DNA of 64,000 nucleotides. Origin: Nymphaea colorata (lineage: Eukaryota > Streptophyta > Magnoliopsida > Nymphaeales > Nymphaeaceae). Numbering within the stretch: position 1 is the stretch's first letter; each line of letters starts with the position of its first letter. The translations under genes were made by a program, and so were the position numbers. This document shows, in pieces, positions 24,604-36,799 of this stretch. The notes below the pieces were generated by a model. It was not told the origin of the DNA. It worked only from the letters and a program-made list of their open reading frames with translations, and did no database searches. The DNA lies in NCBI RefSeq assembly GCF_008831285.2, contig NC_045138.2, positions 27,685,934-27,749,933 on the forward strand, read 5' to 3'.

Positions 24604-25140
24604 GATGTCAACGGATTGGATCCAAATCAAATGTACTCGGTTTTGGATTCAAATGAAGAAAAATCATATTTGGATCTGAATCTGAAATCAGATATGAATT
24701 TAGTTTTTACATTCACGTATGAATTTGAATATGGGTTTTGGACTGAATTCTTTCTAACTTCAAAATATTTGAGCATTGGATATAGGATATTTATTTAAAA
24801 GTACATCTGGCTCATCGAATATTTATGTATATTCAAATTTTACCGATCTTATTTTTGGAAACTGAATTTCATTTGATTCCTTAATCCCATATTAAGTATA
24901 TGATATTAAATAAATATCATATACTTGATGTCTATAATATGGTTTGAATTCGGTTCAAAAATCTGATTCAGCTTGAGATTTTAGTCTCAAAAATTGAATT
25001 CTGATTATGAATTCAGATTTCAGATTTAAACATGGTGTAGATTTTTTTTTTTTCATTTGAATTCCAATTATATATTTGAACATAAAAAAGAATAGATTTG
25101 GTAAGGTATATATCCGCTTCGAATCTAATCCATCCCTAGA
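24604..25140. repeat. AT-rich element with imperfect terminal inverted repeats
   Basis: The left end is TCAACGGATTGGATCCAAAT; the right end, reverse-complemented, is GGATGGATTAGATTCGAAG. The interior is made of variants of GGATTTGGATTCAAAT and its complement. A weaker relative may occupy 40,490-40,710, with right end GAGATCCATTTGCATCCCTA. This looks like a non-autonomous DNA element; no target-site duplication was fixed. Confidence 0.4.
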
Positions 25141-26023
25141 TGCCAGTTTACGACTGAGATTTAAAAAATATGCTTTGAGTGCGCCACGGTGACCGGGCCA
25201 ATGACATTCAGCCAAAGTGGAAAGAACCTGTAGAGTGCGCCACAATCAAACGATGGGTGGATCTTATGGGAAAGGAGGAGAATATGAGGCCATATATAGT
25301 GGGCAAAGCACGCTATAAAAACACTCTTCTAGGTTTTGCCATAACAAATATTTGAATGGAGAAGAACAACTTATTCTAAATAAGTGGAGTTTGAATCTAA
25401 ACCCTTCCAATTTGCAACAAAGGAGTTTCTCATAATATTATTTCATAAATTTGGGCTCTCGAATCTTAGGAATGACAATCTTAAGGAAAATCATTAAAAA
25501 AAGTTGATTTATTGGTGTATATAAGAAAGTGGGGGAGGCTTCGGTCTTCACTCCGGCAGGATTTCCTCCAGACCACATGAACATGAATTAGATTTTATAT
25601 TTTTGTTGTCTTTTTTTCATTTGTATGAAACAATATTCGTGTATATATTGCAACTGAATGGATCACTATGGACAACTGTAAGAAGAGAAGCCATTTTCAC
25701 AATCTTGCTATAAGTTCCCTTTTTTTATAGAAGAATTCATATCATAATAGTTGAATTGCTATCAAGTGTACTTCCTTTCTAACTTGAGTAGGTTAAGACT
25801 TGCGAGTTTCCTCGACAACCATAGTGACAAAACAAAGTTTGCATTAAGCATCTAGCTCTCCAGCAAAATAAACTTCACAATCTTTTTTCTTAAGTTGATG
25901 ATGGTATGTTAGGAAATAAATTTGGGCCATGTTGATACCAGAAGTAATATTTGTCATCTAATATTTTCTTTCTTTTTTTTTAGCACATAAACTTAGTGCG
26001 CAGAGGAATTAAACTGACAATCA

Positions 26024-26315
26024 ATAGGGTTGGGCCCCGAGCCGGGCCGCTGGCGGGGGCTCGGGACCCAGCCTGTTAAGGATTAACAAATATATTTTAT
26101 TTTAATAATATATATTTATTATTAACAAATATATTTTATATTTTAAAATTATTTTATAATTAAAAAATATTATTTTATTATTACTAGGCTCCAGGTCTGG
26201 GTTTCAAATATCGGGCCGGGCCTGGGCCCGATGGGCCGGCCCGTCAGGTAGTTCCGGACCCGGTTTTACTTGGCCGGGTCGGGCCGGCCCGGCCCCGCCC
26301 GATGCCCACCTCTAA
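26024..26315. repeat. Fold-back element with GC-rich arms and AT-rich core
   Basis: The left arm starts TAGGGTTGGGCCCCGAGCC. The right arm, reverse-complemented, starts TAGAGGTGGGCATCGGGC. The arms are built from GGGCC/CCGGG units, while the centre (about 26,080-26,185) is almost pure A/T. The sharp alternation within 290 bp and the matching ends suggest a mobile fold-back element. Confidence 0.45.
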
Positions 26316-26521
26316 CAGTCAATGTGGTGTGAAAGGATGCAAGTTCAAACTACTGTGCTTAAGTCTTGTAGTTTATATTTAAAGAAGTTGAAGGCTTAAA
26401 CGTTAGAAGAAGACTAGGTGTTCCCTTGTTTTTTTTTTTTTTTTTGGAAACATGCATTCATGAAGTTTTATAAAGAGAATCCGAAGTGAGGCTGGGAGTT
26501 GGAGTCGGAATACCCAACAGG

Positions 26522-26945
26522 TAGTTGGTACTTGACTTGACTCAAATTTGAAAAAAAACGTATTGAGTCAGCCCATAAGGCCGGCTCCAGTAGGCCCAAC
26601 TAAGCTTGCTTAGCTTGATGAGATTTTTTTAATATGTATTTTATTAATATATACATATATAATTATAAAATAATTATAATTAATTATAATTATATTATTT
26701 TTATATTAAAAATATTATATATTTTTAATTTTAAAAATAAGTGTCGAGTTGAACCGAGCGCATGCCCAAGCTTGGTACTTGACCCGATTGAAACTCGAAA
26801 AAAAAAACATCCTGGCTATCAGACCGACTATATGATGAGATTTTTTTAATACATAATTTATTGATTTATATATATATATATAATTATAATAATTTATAAT
26901 AATTTATTATTATTTTATATTAAAAAAAATATATATATTTAATTT
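26522..26945. repeat. Two related AT-rich units in tandem
   Basis: TTGGTACTTGACTTGACTC with an A-run follows 26,522, and TTGGTACTTGACCCGATTG with an A-run follows about 26,774. Each is followed by GATGAGATTTTTTTAATA (26,618 and 26,833) and a long TATA-rich stretch. The second unit is shorter by a deletion. The array ends about 310 bp before the GT47 start codon. Confidence 0.55.
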
Positions 26946-27166
26946 AACCAGACCAAGAGCCTTTTTAAGGCATCGAGCTGAGCCGGCGGAGGCAGAATGA
27001 ATTAAATTTCACTGTTACTTTCAATTTGAATATATATATTTTAATTGAAAACGACTTTCGACCAGATGTTAACCCGTGCTTTGTAGTGAACGGACCGGTG
27101 GTTAAGTTTGTGACGGTGGGGAGTCAAAGTGACTAAGCTAGTGAACTCTCCCCTTATCCGGGAGAC

Positions 27167-27175
27167 CATAAATAG
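27167..27175 (+). promoter_or_regulatory. Candidate TATA box of the GT47 gene
   Basis: CATAAATAG lies 84 bp before the GT47 start codon at 27,259. A start of transcription about 30 bp downstream would give a leader of roughly 60 bases. The sequence is a fair but imperfect TATA match in otherwise GC-richer DNA. Confidence 0.4.
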
Positions 27176-27258
27176 GGTGGAGCGAGAGGGCGGGTACTTC
27201 TTCGCGCGCTCACTCAGTGCTCACATCGTTTTCCGGGGGGCTCCACGAGATCCGGGGG

Positions 27259-30200
27259 ATGAAGCCCGGGAAGCTTCACGCCATGGCAGCCGGTTTTGCC
27301 TCCTCTTGCTCAGTTTACCGCTCCATCCTCACTCTCGCGACGATAACCCTAATCTTCTGCACCATCCTCACCCTGAAATCCATGCATTTCTCCCCTCGCG
27401 ATCCGCTCGATCCGCCGATGAATCTCTCCAGAGTACGTTCCTCCGAGCTGTTATCTGTTATTTATCTCTCCATTCTCTGCAGTTCGTCCTTTTTCACGAG
27501 GAAGTTTTTATGTTAAGGCCGTTGCCGGCGTCGATGGCGATGCAGATGCCCGGTTCTCGTCCGTGTACCACTTTCCCGATGTGTTTTCGAGGAATTACGC
27601 GGAGATGCAGAAGAATTTCAAGGTTTTCATATATCCGGACGGTGATCCGAACACTTTCTTCCAAACGCCGCGGAAGCTCACAGGGAAGTATGCAAGCGAG
27701 GGGTTCTTCTTTCAAAATATCAGAGAGAGCAAGTTTAGAACGCTTGATCCGGATAGCGCGGACCTTTTCTTCATCCCGATCTCTTGTCACAAGATGAGGG
27801 GGAAGGTGATCTTATTCGCTTCTTTCCCCTTTTCTGACGGTTATTTTTATGTCCGATTTTTATGCTGTTGTGAAGGTATTAGATCTGTAATTCTGTGGTT
27901 TTACTTCCGACTTTGTCATTCCGGGCGAAGTCCCCAGCTAGTGAGGAAGTGTGATATGTCGGTTGGGTCAGATATACTATTACGGGAATTTCTTCTTATG
28001 CTTTTGTGTTTTTTTGTGCTTGTGATATAACGAACAGCTTACTTTTTGATCCATCATTGAAGACAATAATAATACTATGTGTGAGTAAATAATAAGGGTA
28101 CGCCGCTACCTTCATTTTTCTTCTGTTCTATATACTGTTGAACTGAGAAGAAGAAAGCTGAAATTCTATGCGAAGCTCAGATACTGATTTGCCTCGGATC
28201 AGATCTCTCTCATTTTGATCCACCTGCCCGGCTGCACACTGCTCTCATCAAGCTTCGAGGCGAGCATAGAGACCTCATTTGTGTACTGATTGCAGCTTTT
28301 GGACCAATAAAAATCTAACTAAAACGGACAGCTCCATTGCTCCCTTAAACAATCGTTATGTTTCACATTTTTTTCATTTTGTTCTAAACATGTTTTCTTT
28401 GTAGTCAATATTTTGCGTGTCAGGGATTGGAACTAGTTATACTAGTGCCTGAAAGATGGCCGACCATCTGAGGGTGAATCTAGTTCTCTAGGATAGGATG
28501 TTTTTGGTTGTCGCAAATATAGAAGGATAATAAAAGTTGCTGGACACCTGCTTAAATGACGCACTATAAAAATTTAATAATCTTATATTTAATTTATTTT
28601 TTATACCAATTTGATTTTTCGCCTTCTGATAGTATTTGTTGGCTACTGGTTGCTATTCTACTAGACTTCTGTGTCTTGTTAGGTCATTGTGTTTAAATGG
28701 TCAAAATATTTTGTGAGCAACAGTGATAACAACATCGTCTGCATGGTGTTGGTTACATCTGTATGCTTAATGCAGGCTGGGGCTCGAGTTGTTTTCTTAT
28801 AAATGTCTTTGTATCATATGTGAGCTAAAATGAGCTACTGTCTGTTTCTTCTTAGACATGCAAGTCCAAATTCATGGTTAGCATTTATTGGTTGCACCTT
28901 TCTGACCATTCTTAGTCTTAGTGTATGACATATCATTACTGTTTGCAGGGTACTTCCTACGAGAACATGACTATAATTGTTAAAAACTATGTGGATGAGC
29001 TTATAAACAAGTACCCTTATTGGAATAGGACCCTGGGTGCAGATCACTTCTTTGTCACCTGTCATGATGTTGGAGTGAGAGCAACAGAGGGGCTTCCTTT
29101 TCTTGTCAAGAATGCCATCAGAGTTGTTTGTTCCCCAAGTTATGATGTTGGATACATACCACACAAAGATGTTGCCCTTCCTCAAGTGTTGCAGCCATTT
29201 GCTTTGCCTGCCGGAGGAGATGACATTGAAAACAGGTGATTGATCGTTCTTTAGAGTAAAATTCTAGATTGCTGGCTTGAAGTGCTTGTGGGCTTGGTCA
29301 CGGAATATGTTAATTGAAAATGTGTACACTAAGCTGAAAATGTGTATGCCTAATGATTATTGCTAGTTCCTGTTTGTACTTGGCCTTTCGAGGATTTCTT
29401 AATTTGCAGTCTCCTGCCTTGCTGGTGGCTGATAGGCATATCATCTGATCCCTTAGGATTCAAACATTGTGTGCATTGCTCAGCCTTCCAATCTGTATCT
29501 AAAAAGTAAGCATCAGGAAGTTTTACTTCATTAGGAGCCATACAACTAATTGTAAGATTTTGATATCTAATACCAAACCACCGAATGAAGTTAGATGCAA
29601 GAGGAGGAAGAGAGAAGTGGGCTGCACGTCCAAGCAAGAGAGAGATGAAAGAGAGCAGCAACAAATGACATCTGCCTCTTGTTATCGTTATATACTAATC
29701 ACGATTTAGGGTACATCATAAAATACACAAAATAACAATAAGATTTACAAGTATGCCACCGCCCATGATGTGTTGGGCGTGTGGATCAAATGGGTCGGGT
29801 CTAGGTGACCCGATCCATATGTACAAGCTTAACACTAATGATACATTTGCTATGGGAATCTTTTTACTTATTTGATATAAAATTCATTGAATGGATATGC
29901 TTAATTAACCGATCAATCCCCATGCTGGTCAGGTTTTTCTTCTTTGAAGGTTCTATCTCAATGGGCACCATTGCTGCGCTGCAATTCTAGCGGCTACAGA
30001 TCATTTGATGTATAAGTCAAAAATTTTGTACCATCAGTGGGATGTCAATTCACATGTTTTTCTTTTGAATCCATCTCTTCAAGCTGATTTCTGTGATTGA
30101 AAAGATATTTAATGAAAAATTTGTGTCTTTGTCTACATGTTTTCTGCCTTCTGTTGGTATAGTTTGAACATTATCATTATAATGCTTTGCTTGAATATTT

Positions 30201-33200
30201 TCCAACTTTTAGACCATATTATAGTGTATTTGACCTTGCTGTTTGATAAATAAGGTGGTGGTCAATTTAATGTTCACAATCTATTTTTATTTTTTTCTTT
30301 TCATGTGCCACATTGATGCTGATTTATTTTTTCAAATCATGTACAGAACCGTTCTTGGATTTTGGGCAGGTCATCGCAATTCGAGGATAAGGGTTATCCT
30401 GGCACGCATATGGGAAAATGACACTGAGCTGGCCATAAGCAATAATCGTATAAGTAGAGCCGCCGGAGAGTTGGTCTACCAAAAAAGATTCTATAGGACC
30501 AAGTTCTGTATATGCCCTGGTGGTTCACAGGTTAACAGTGCACGAATAGCAGACTCAATTCATTATGGATGTGTGCCAGGTGAGACTTTTCAAACATGCA
30601 ATGCTGTTTTCTCCTTCAAGTTTTTATAGGAAAATATACACTGTCTGTTCAACATGCTATAGGCTACATTGTACCCTTACATGTGAAAACTGTTCTCTTT
30701 TTATTTGAATTGCAATAAAATTCTGATCTATAGTTTATCTTCCTCTTTCTTGGAAGCCTAAATATAGCTTCTTGTTCTGCAGACAGAACTTTCACATCTT
30801 GCTGTAGTTGTATGATCGGATCTAGGTATAATACATGTGAGGTGCTTGGTGCTTTCTGTTGTAATTGTTTGCTTTTTCCCGTTATGGAAGTTTTTTTTTT
30901 TTTTTTTTAAATGTAGTCATAATGGCCTATTTAATTATGTAGCAAAAGCATTGACATCTCCAAACTGCTTTCTGGCATTATTGTTATGGATGGGCTCTTC
31001 TGAGCCTTGCTTTTTTTGTTTTTGTGGTAATGGTGCATGGTAAGTGCATTTATTGTCTGACTTGCAACATAGGCATGATCATGAAAAGAATGGATTCACC
31101 ATGATAATGGGAGATAGTTACATGATTTCCACCAGCTGATTTGAAGAATTAAAATATAGAATTTGATTACTATAGTGCTAGAAAATTTGCTTAAAAACCT
31201 ATCATTAAGGTGATTACAGTGTTGGAATGTCTCCTTATGTCCAAAATCTTGTTGAAACTTAGGGCAAGTTTGATTGCCTGGATGTTTGTTTCTGTAGATG
31301 ATTCTAGAACCATGTCATGCGGGAACATGTGAAAAGCCCAAATAACGCTTTTGGTATGTCGGTTTGTTGACACAAGTATTTGGGTCCAACTATATTTTAA
31401 AACTATTTTTGAACTTAATTTCGTTCTAATTTTGATTTTCCCCTTCTGTTTTAGTCCCCTTCCATCTAGCTTCAGTATTTTCCTTCTGTTTTTGCTTTAC
31501 TTTTAATTTTTTATACATTATATATATCTAGACACACTCCGCCATACCGCTGTACCCTTAGACTTCAAAAATGGCATGCCCGCAATTGCACTGCCATACA
31601 TGTATCCACACCCATGTGACATAGTTCTAGAAGAAAAAGTTTTGAATTTTTGGTCAGAGCCTTTCAGGATTGATAGAAAAACCTGTACATAGCATGTGTT
31701 AAGCCTGGAGAAGCTATTTGGATTTTTGTAACAGTATTATTGACTCTTGTATGATGCAGACATCTTGGCTTCACAGATGAGTTATTCAACAATTAAACAG
31801 TTAAACTTGCCCTTACGCTGTGAAGTCGCTGATGTGCACTTAAGACATTTAAACGTGATTACAACGCACACATGTTTGACTGGAGTGGAAAAGGAATAAG
31901 ATAGAGAGATGAATAATGCATGTTAGAACAATGAGAATCTATAAATGAGTTTCTTTTAAGTTATCCTTGTGGGGGATAGCCAAGGGATTTCCAAAATCAC
32001 CGACTGCACATTAGCAGGCATCCAGTTAGTAAGACCCTTGTAGCCCCCCTGCCATTGCTGAACATCAGGAAGTGTCCACCATCTGTTCAAACTTCCATTG
32101 CTCTTGTGGCAAAGCAGAAAATCCTCTTTTCTGGCACCAGAATAATTTCAGGAAGTTCTGAATTTTCATTTACTCTTATCTTCTCTGTATCCAGCACATG
32201 CAAATGAATGGCCATAAGTGCATGTAAAACTGCATGACGTACCCAGATATTTACTGGGAACCTTTCTGTTTGGTTGGCTTTCTATTACATTAGATAAGCA
32301 CATGCAAATGAATGGCCATAAGTGCATGTAAAACTACATGACGTACCCAGATATTTACTGGGAACCCTTCTGTTTGGTTGGCTTTCTATTACATTAGATA
32401 AACTTGTAAATTTGGTCTTGTTTTCTCCTTTCATAATTTTATTTACTTCTTTTTTTGCAGTGATTCTCTCCAACTACTATGATTTGCCTTTCAATGATGT
32501 CCTTGATTGGCGGAAGTTCTCTCTGATACTAAAGGAAAGTGATGTCTATCAACTGAAGTCTATCCTGAAGGCTGCGTCAGATGAAGGATTTATTTCATTG
32601 CATAAGCATTTGATGGAGGTATGTCATCTGCATGTATAGGATCATCATGGGTAGCTGTTGGTCTGCCTTTTGCTGGAACCTCTTTAGTTAAAGTGATTCA
32701 TTTGCATAGCCTTAACTAAAATAGGCTGGTTATTTTCAATCAGTTTATACTGTTGATGATGAATTTTCTCAGACTAGCATATTCCTTTTTGAAATTTAAA
32801 TAGATGCTGACGTATCTAGCAGCTATCATTGAGGAAAATCTGCATGTTAGTTTTCATTTTAGTGGAATAATCTTTTACTGTGTTTTGAATATTATCTGCT
32901 TTCCAAGGAAAGGTGTATGTTTAGGTCTTAAACTTTAAGAAGGTTTCTTTTGTATGCAAATAAAATGAGTGAATTTTGTATAGACAGTTGTGGTTTATCA
33001 TTGGTATGGTGTAGGAAATTAGCAGGGTAAACGTCTCATTTGATGTAACAGATATGGTAGTCAATATTACCTAGTTAAGTTACTTTATCTTAATTATGCA
33101 GCTAACCCATTTTATGTTACTGATCATTATCACTTCTAGCAAAAAAGGTATTCTGTATTTTTTATGAAATCTCGTAATGAATTTTTGATTTATGGACTAC

Positions 33201-33940
33201 CATATTTGGTGAAAGATGGTTCTTCGGATTTCTGGTACCCTTATTACAGTCTGAGTTCAACATGTTATGACTTGTTTTTTTTTTTTTTTTGCCTTTTATC
33301 ATATACTGAATCTGCCCCAAGAGATGTTTTATGGCTTTATTTGAGGCTGAGAAAGGTAAATGAAATCTCTGTCGCGTCATGCAGTCTAAATCATACATCT
33401 GACATGACTATAGCACACTTGTCTCTTAGGGTGGTATAGCTTCAGGCATTGTTCTTTGAGTTGGACAAATTCTTAAACCATAAGGCAACTTTAATAAAAT
33501 ATCTACGGTAAAGAGCATTTAAATGAATGATGCTTTATCATCTGGGTGTTACTGCATATTCATGACTGGTCTGCCGATTTGGTGATCTTATGTACAATGA
33601 GGGACATTCTAGGTGGCAGTACTCAGGCCACAAACTTATCAGGAAACAATAATGTCGTGAAATTGATCTCATCAAATAGAATTCTCTAGCAAATACCGCT
33701 GGGTGTATAGGTGTCCACATGTATTAATATGGGCTCTCTACTCAATTTTTTCAACATGAAGTTAACCGTGTGTTTGAAGAAAATAAATGTTGAAAACGGA
33801 ATTTCTATTGTCATCTGATTGCATTTTTGTTGGAATAGATCCAGAAACATTTTGAATGGCATTCACCTCCTGTCAACTTTGATGCTTTCCACATGGTTAT
33901 GTATGAGCTTTGGTTAAGACGGCATGTCATCAAGTACTAA
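27259..33940 (+). CDS. Family GT47 glycosyltransferase (exostosin domain; At4g38040-like)
   Basis: Six coding exons give 413 residues: 27259-27432, 27518-27805, 28949-29235, 30347-30579, 32461-32618 and 33839-33940. The start is the first ATG after the candidate TATA box. Residues 22-39 (SILTLATITLIFCTILTL) form an N-terminal membrane anchor, as in type II Golgi proteins. The exostosin domain follows: VYHFPDVF, FKVFIYPDGDPNTFFQTPRK, ASEGFFFQNIRES, DSADLFFIPISCHKMRGK, then NRTLGADHFFVTCHDVGVRA, IPHKDVALPQV, TLGFWAGHRNS-type (here TVLGFWAGHRNS), FCICPGGSQVNSARIADSIH and ILSNYYDLPFNDVLDW. It ends LWLRRHVIKY. Plant GT47 enzymes transfer sugars to wall polysaccharides or glycoproteins in the Golgi; the substrate of this subgroup is not known to me. 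The first intron is only 85 bp and its limits are inferred from frame. Intron 4 carries a fresh 104-bp tandem duplication. Confidence 0.92.
32194..32401. repeat. 104-bp perfect-register tandem duplication next to the exon 5 acceptor of the GT47 gene
   Basis: Copy 1 (32,194-32,297) and copy 2 (32,298-32,401) both run from GCACATGCAAATGAATGGCC to CTATTACATTAGATAA. They differ at two sites: ACTGCATG versus ACTACATG, and AACCTTTCTG versus AACCCTTCTG. The second copy ends 59 bp before the exon start at 32,461, so the region that normally holds branch-point signals is partly doubled. Confidence 0.95.
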
Positions 33941-35147
33941 AGGAGCCTCTACTGCCAAGGGCGTCAAATGTATGGTGTTCCAGACCGAAGTCACAATTCA
34001 ACTACCACCTTGCAGTTCATGGCCCAAAATTAAGTATGCAAAAACCTTTTATTTCCTTTATCCTGTAACGCGTGCAAAACCAAATGAATGGGCTTAAAGT
34101 GAGGGCTTGCCAGATGAATGCGGGACTGGTCATGGACACCACTTAGATGATGATGTTGTTGACTGACCAATTTTGCTTCTCCAGAGGAAGGCAATCGGTT
34201 GAGCTTGGGCAAGGGTGAGCCTTTGCAATCGAGGTCTGCGAATTAGAAGTAGATTCTTCGCCTGGTTCTGTAAAGAGGGAAAAAGAGGGTGTAACATAGT
34301 GGTGTTCGAATCCCTGGATGGTTTAGATTGTATTCATTTTAAATTCGTGTAGCCTTTTAGAAACATTTATTTTGGTCAATCAGCAATCCGTTCGTTCTTA
34401 TTTGGGTGGTTCATTTTTTTTCTCATTTAACCCCTTGTCTTGATGTGTATGTTGACATGTCAATAGAAAGAATTGGGCTTTTTTTTATCGCTGTTTGAGC
34501 GAATACGAAACGTTCATATGCTTTTAATGCCTTTTTGCTGAAACGAGTATGTGTACACAAGCTAAGGCACCGTCATTACGCTTGTCTCAACTGATTATAT
34601 GAATGAGAGCCGTTCCAGGACCTGTTTGCGAAGTGCTGCACTTGGAATTGGATAATAAGATTCTATTGCTCTTTGTTTCTTATAGATTTATTACAATCAG
34701 TGCATAACATTTTTGCATGATCGAATCAAGGCAGTTGTAGAACATATTTCAATCTGATGAGCTTCCGCCATCCTTTTAACACAGACAAACAGGTGAACGA
34801 GGGACAAGAAAAACTAGAGAAAATCCAAGTCACCTCTATCTCTGGTATTCAAGTGAGGGAACTTTATCGCCCGAATGATTCATAGATGTGAGGGTGCTAG
34901 TTCAATGATAAAGAGAGGGAAAACGAGGGTGTGAAACTGAGCAGTTCCTATTCCAAACGGCTGACGGCGATAGCCTGTGTCAGAAATATCAAGATGGCAG
35001 GGAGCTTCATCTCCCTTTCAAGAAAGTCACGGCGACGTGCACATCGGTGTCTCGGCTCCGTCAATCCTATGTGATGGGTATAGCCGACCACATGCGCGTT
35101 GATTAGCACCAAGTTGAGGACAAAGACTGCGTGGGGGATAGGCTGCT
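33941..35147. other. Downstream flank of the GT47 gene; nothing recognised beyond a likely 3' UTR
   Basis: The first few hundred bases after the TAA at 33,938-33,940 are presumably the 3' untranslated region. The phrase AGAGGGAAAAAGAGGGTGT near 34,273 recurs in altered form near 34,913, so some repeat sequence is present. No coding frame of note. Confidence 0.4.
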
Positions 35148-36070
35148 GGCTTTTATTGAACAAAAACTGTGTTAGTTATGTACATGACAAAAAATGGAAT
35201 CCAAAGGATTCTAACCCAAGATCAAAGACTTGCGAAAGGGTTTCAACTATGATCTGTTGTGACCTACTTTTAGTGTCCGGAACTAAAGTTAAAAGCTGTA
35301 ATGCAGCCGCATCTGGCCATCCGTTTCAGATTGTAATGTTACATAATATAGCTGCTTTCCTTTTCCAATCACCACTACCAGATCGCAGGGCAATACCACC
35401 ATCTCCTACCTCTTTTCCTCTCAAAAATTGAAGGCATGCAAAAAACATTTCGCCCCTCCAAATACGGTGCTGCTGCCTCCTTCTAACAAGCAGCTCCGAT
35501 CAGAAAGTTGCCATTACCGTCTTTGACACCACCTGCAACCCCCAACTTGTCGTTTTTCCTCCATGCAGTACATGAATGCTGCTTTTGCTTGCCGATCAGT
35601 GGACCACCCTCCCCATAGAATTCCTGACTCCTGCCACTTTCGAACTATCAGCCCTTGCTCATCACACCACTTCAGGCTGCCAAGGTGTTCCCTGCAATAA
35701 TGCCAGAACGCCTCTTGAATATTTGATATACCGAAGCTCCTTTGGTGTTCTTTGTTGTTTCTTAATTTCCACAAGAATCAGATTGCTATGAGGAAGCAAT
35801 TCTTCCGGCATTTATCTAATGTTTTTATCTTAAACATCTTTTGCGCCTGCCGAAGTGCTGAGTGGCTGTTTCCCATATTCTCCTCGCAACCGAACATGTG
35901 AAGAACAAGTGCTTTTCTTTTTCAATGACAAAGTGGCATAAGTAGCAAGGAGAGGCCATCTGCACGGCTTGCTTCTGCACATATTTGTCTACAGTGAGGT
36001 GCCCAGAAACATGAATGTACATAGTCCGGCAAGCACAAGGGTGGCTTTTACCTTCCCACAAAGTTCATCC
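35148..36070 (-). mobile_element. 5'-truncated non-LTR (LINE) retrotransposon, 3' end only
   Basis: On the minus strand 36,061-35,825 reads a zinc-binding reverse-transcriptase tail motif: CYLCHFVIEKEKHLFFTC followed by SVARRIW, the Cys-x2-Cys...His...Cys pattern of the zf-RVT domain at the end of plant LINE ORF2. In another frame 35,800-35,514 continues with WKLRNNKEHQRSF, the usual WK-RN motif a little further on. The frame break and stops show it is dead. Below the stop, noncoding sequence runs to a TTTTGTTCAATAAAAGCC-type end near 35,150, resembling a LINE 3' region. Loss of the reverse transcriptase and endonuclease parts fits 5' truncation on insertion. Confidence 0.7.
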
Positions 36071-36261
36071 AGCTTTGATTATGCACTTTTCTTTTTTTAA
36101 TTTTTTGAAGCATAGCTAGTCAGGCTGGTATACCAGTAAAAGACCAATCATCAGTTTGATAGAAGACCACATATAGTGGCTAACGGTACTTTTAAGTTGA
36201 AGAAAGTAACTGCTCGATCTAAAAGCAATCACAGACCTGGGGTAGTCCCCAAAACACACAC

Positions 36262-36325
36262 ACACCCTCTCTCTCACTCACTCACTCACTCTCTCTCTCC
36301 TCTCTCCTCTCTCTCTCTCTCTCCC
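36262..36325. repeat. CT-rich microsatellite
   Basis: CACA, then CTCT, CACTCACT and long CTCTCT runs ending in CCCCCC. It is a compound pyrimidine tract of about 60 bp. Confidence 0.8.
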
Positions 36326-36799
36326 CCCCTTCCGCTAGTGACTTTCGGCTTGTTCGGTCTTCATTAGTAAAATCCCAAAGAACGTGGTTACCGCTACCAT
36401 CAATTCTGTCTAACTTTTCTTGCTTCTCCTCGGGCTTGAACTTTTCCTCTCGGCTTTTGCCTAAGAAATCCACGACACTATTGTCTAAAGTTGGTTTGCC
36501 AGAGGCATGCGACAAGTTTGTCTCGTACTACATCTACCCTTGAGCTTTAGGTGGAACTGAGGATCTAGCTGCAATACGTACTCAACGACAACTACCAAGT
36601 TTGTTGAGCCAAATTTTGTGATTCCAGGTTCGTTGATCTAAAATTTTCTTCCATCGACTTTCGTTTGACGGAAGGGATGGTCATAGACAGAATCCCTGGT
36701 TCTGATAAACATAACAGATCAGATCACGTAATCTTATCCCTTCGTCTTTCGAGAAAGGCCTAAAACCTCTGCGATTCATAAAACTCGTCCAATTCTTTT

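Larger units (their letters stand above)
23791..27160. other. Intergenic region between divergent RGG and GT47 genes
   Basis: About 3.4 kb contains no supported gene. It is AT-rich and holds an inverted-repeat element at 24,604-25,140, a GC-armed fold-back element at 26,024-26,315 and two related AT-rich units at 26,522-26,945. The frames here are low-complexity. Confidence 0.55.

Noticed and set aside
27129-27797. 222-codon plus-strand frame over the GT47 start
   Set aside because: It overlaps the true frame but lacks the membrane anchor and exostosin motifs, which are in the other two frames.
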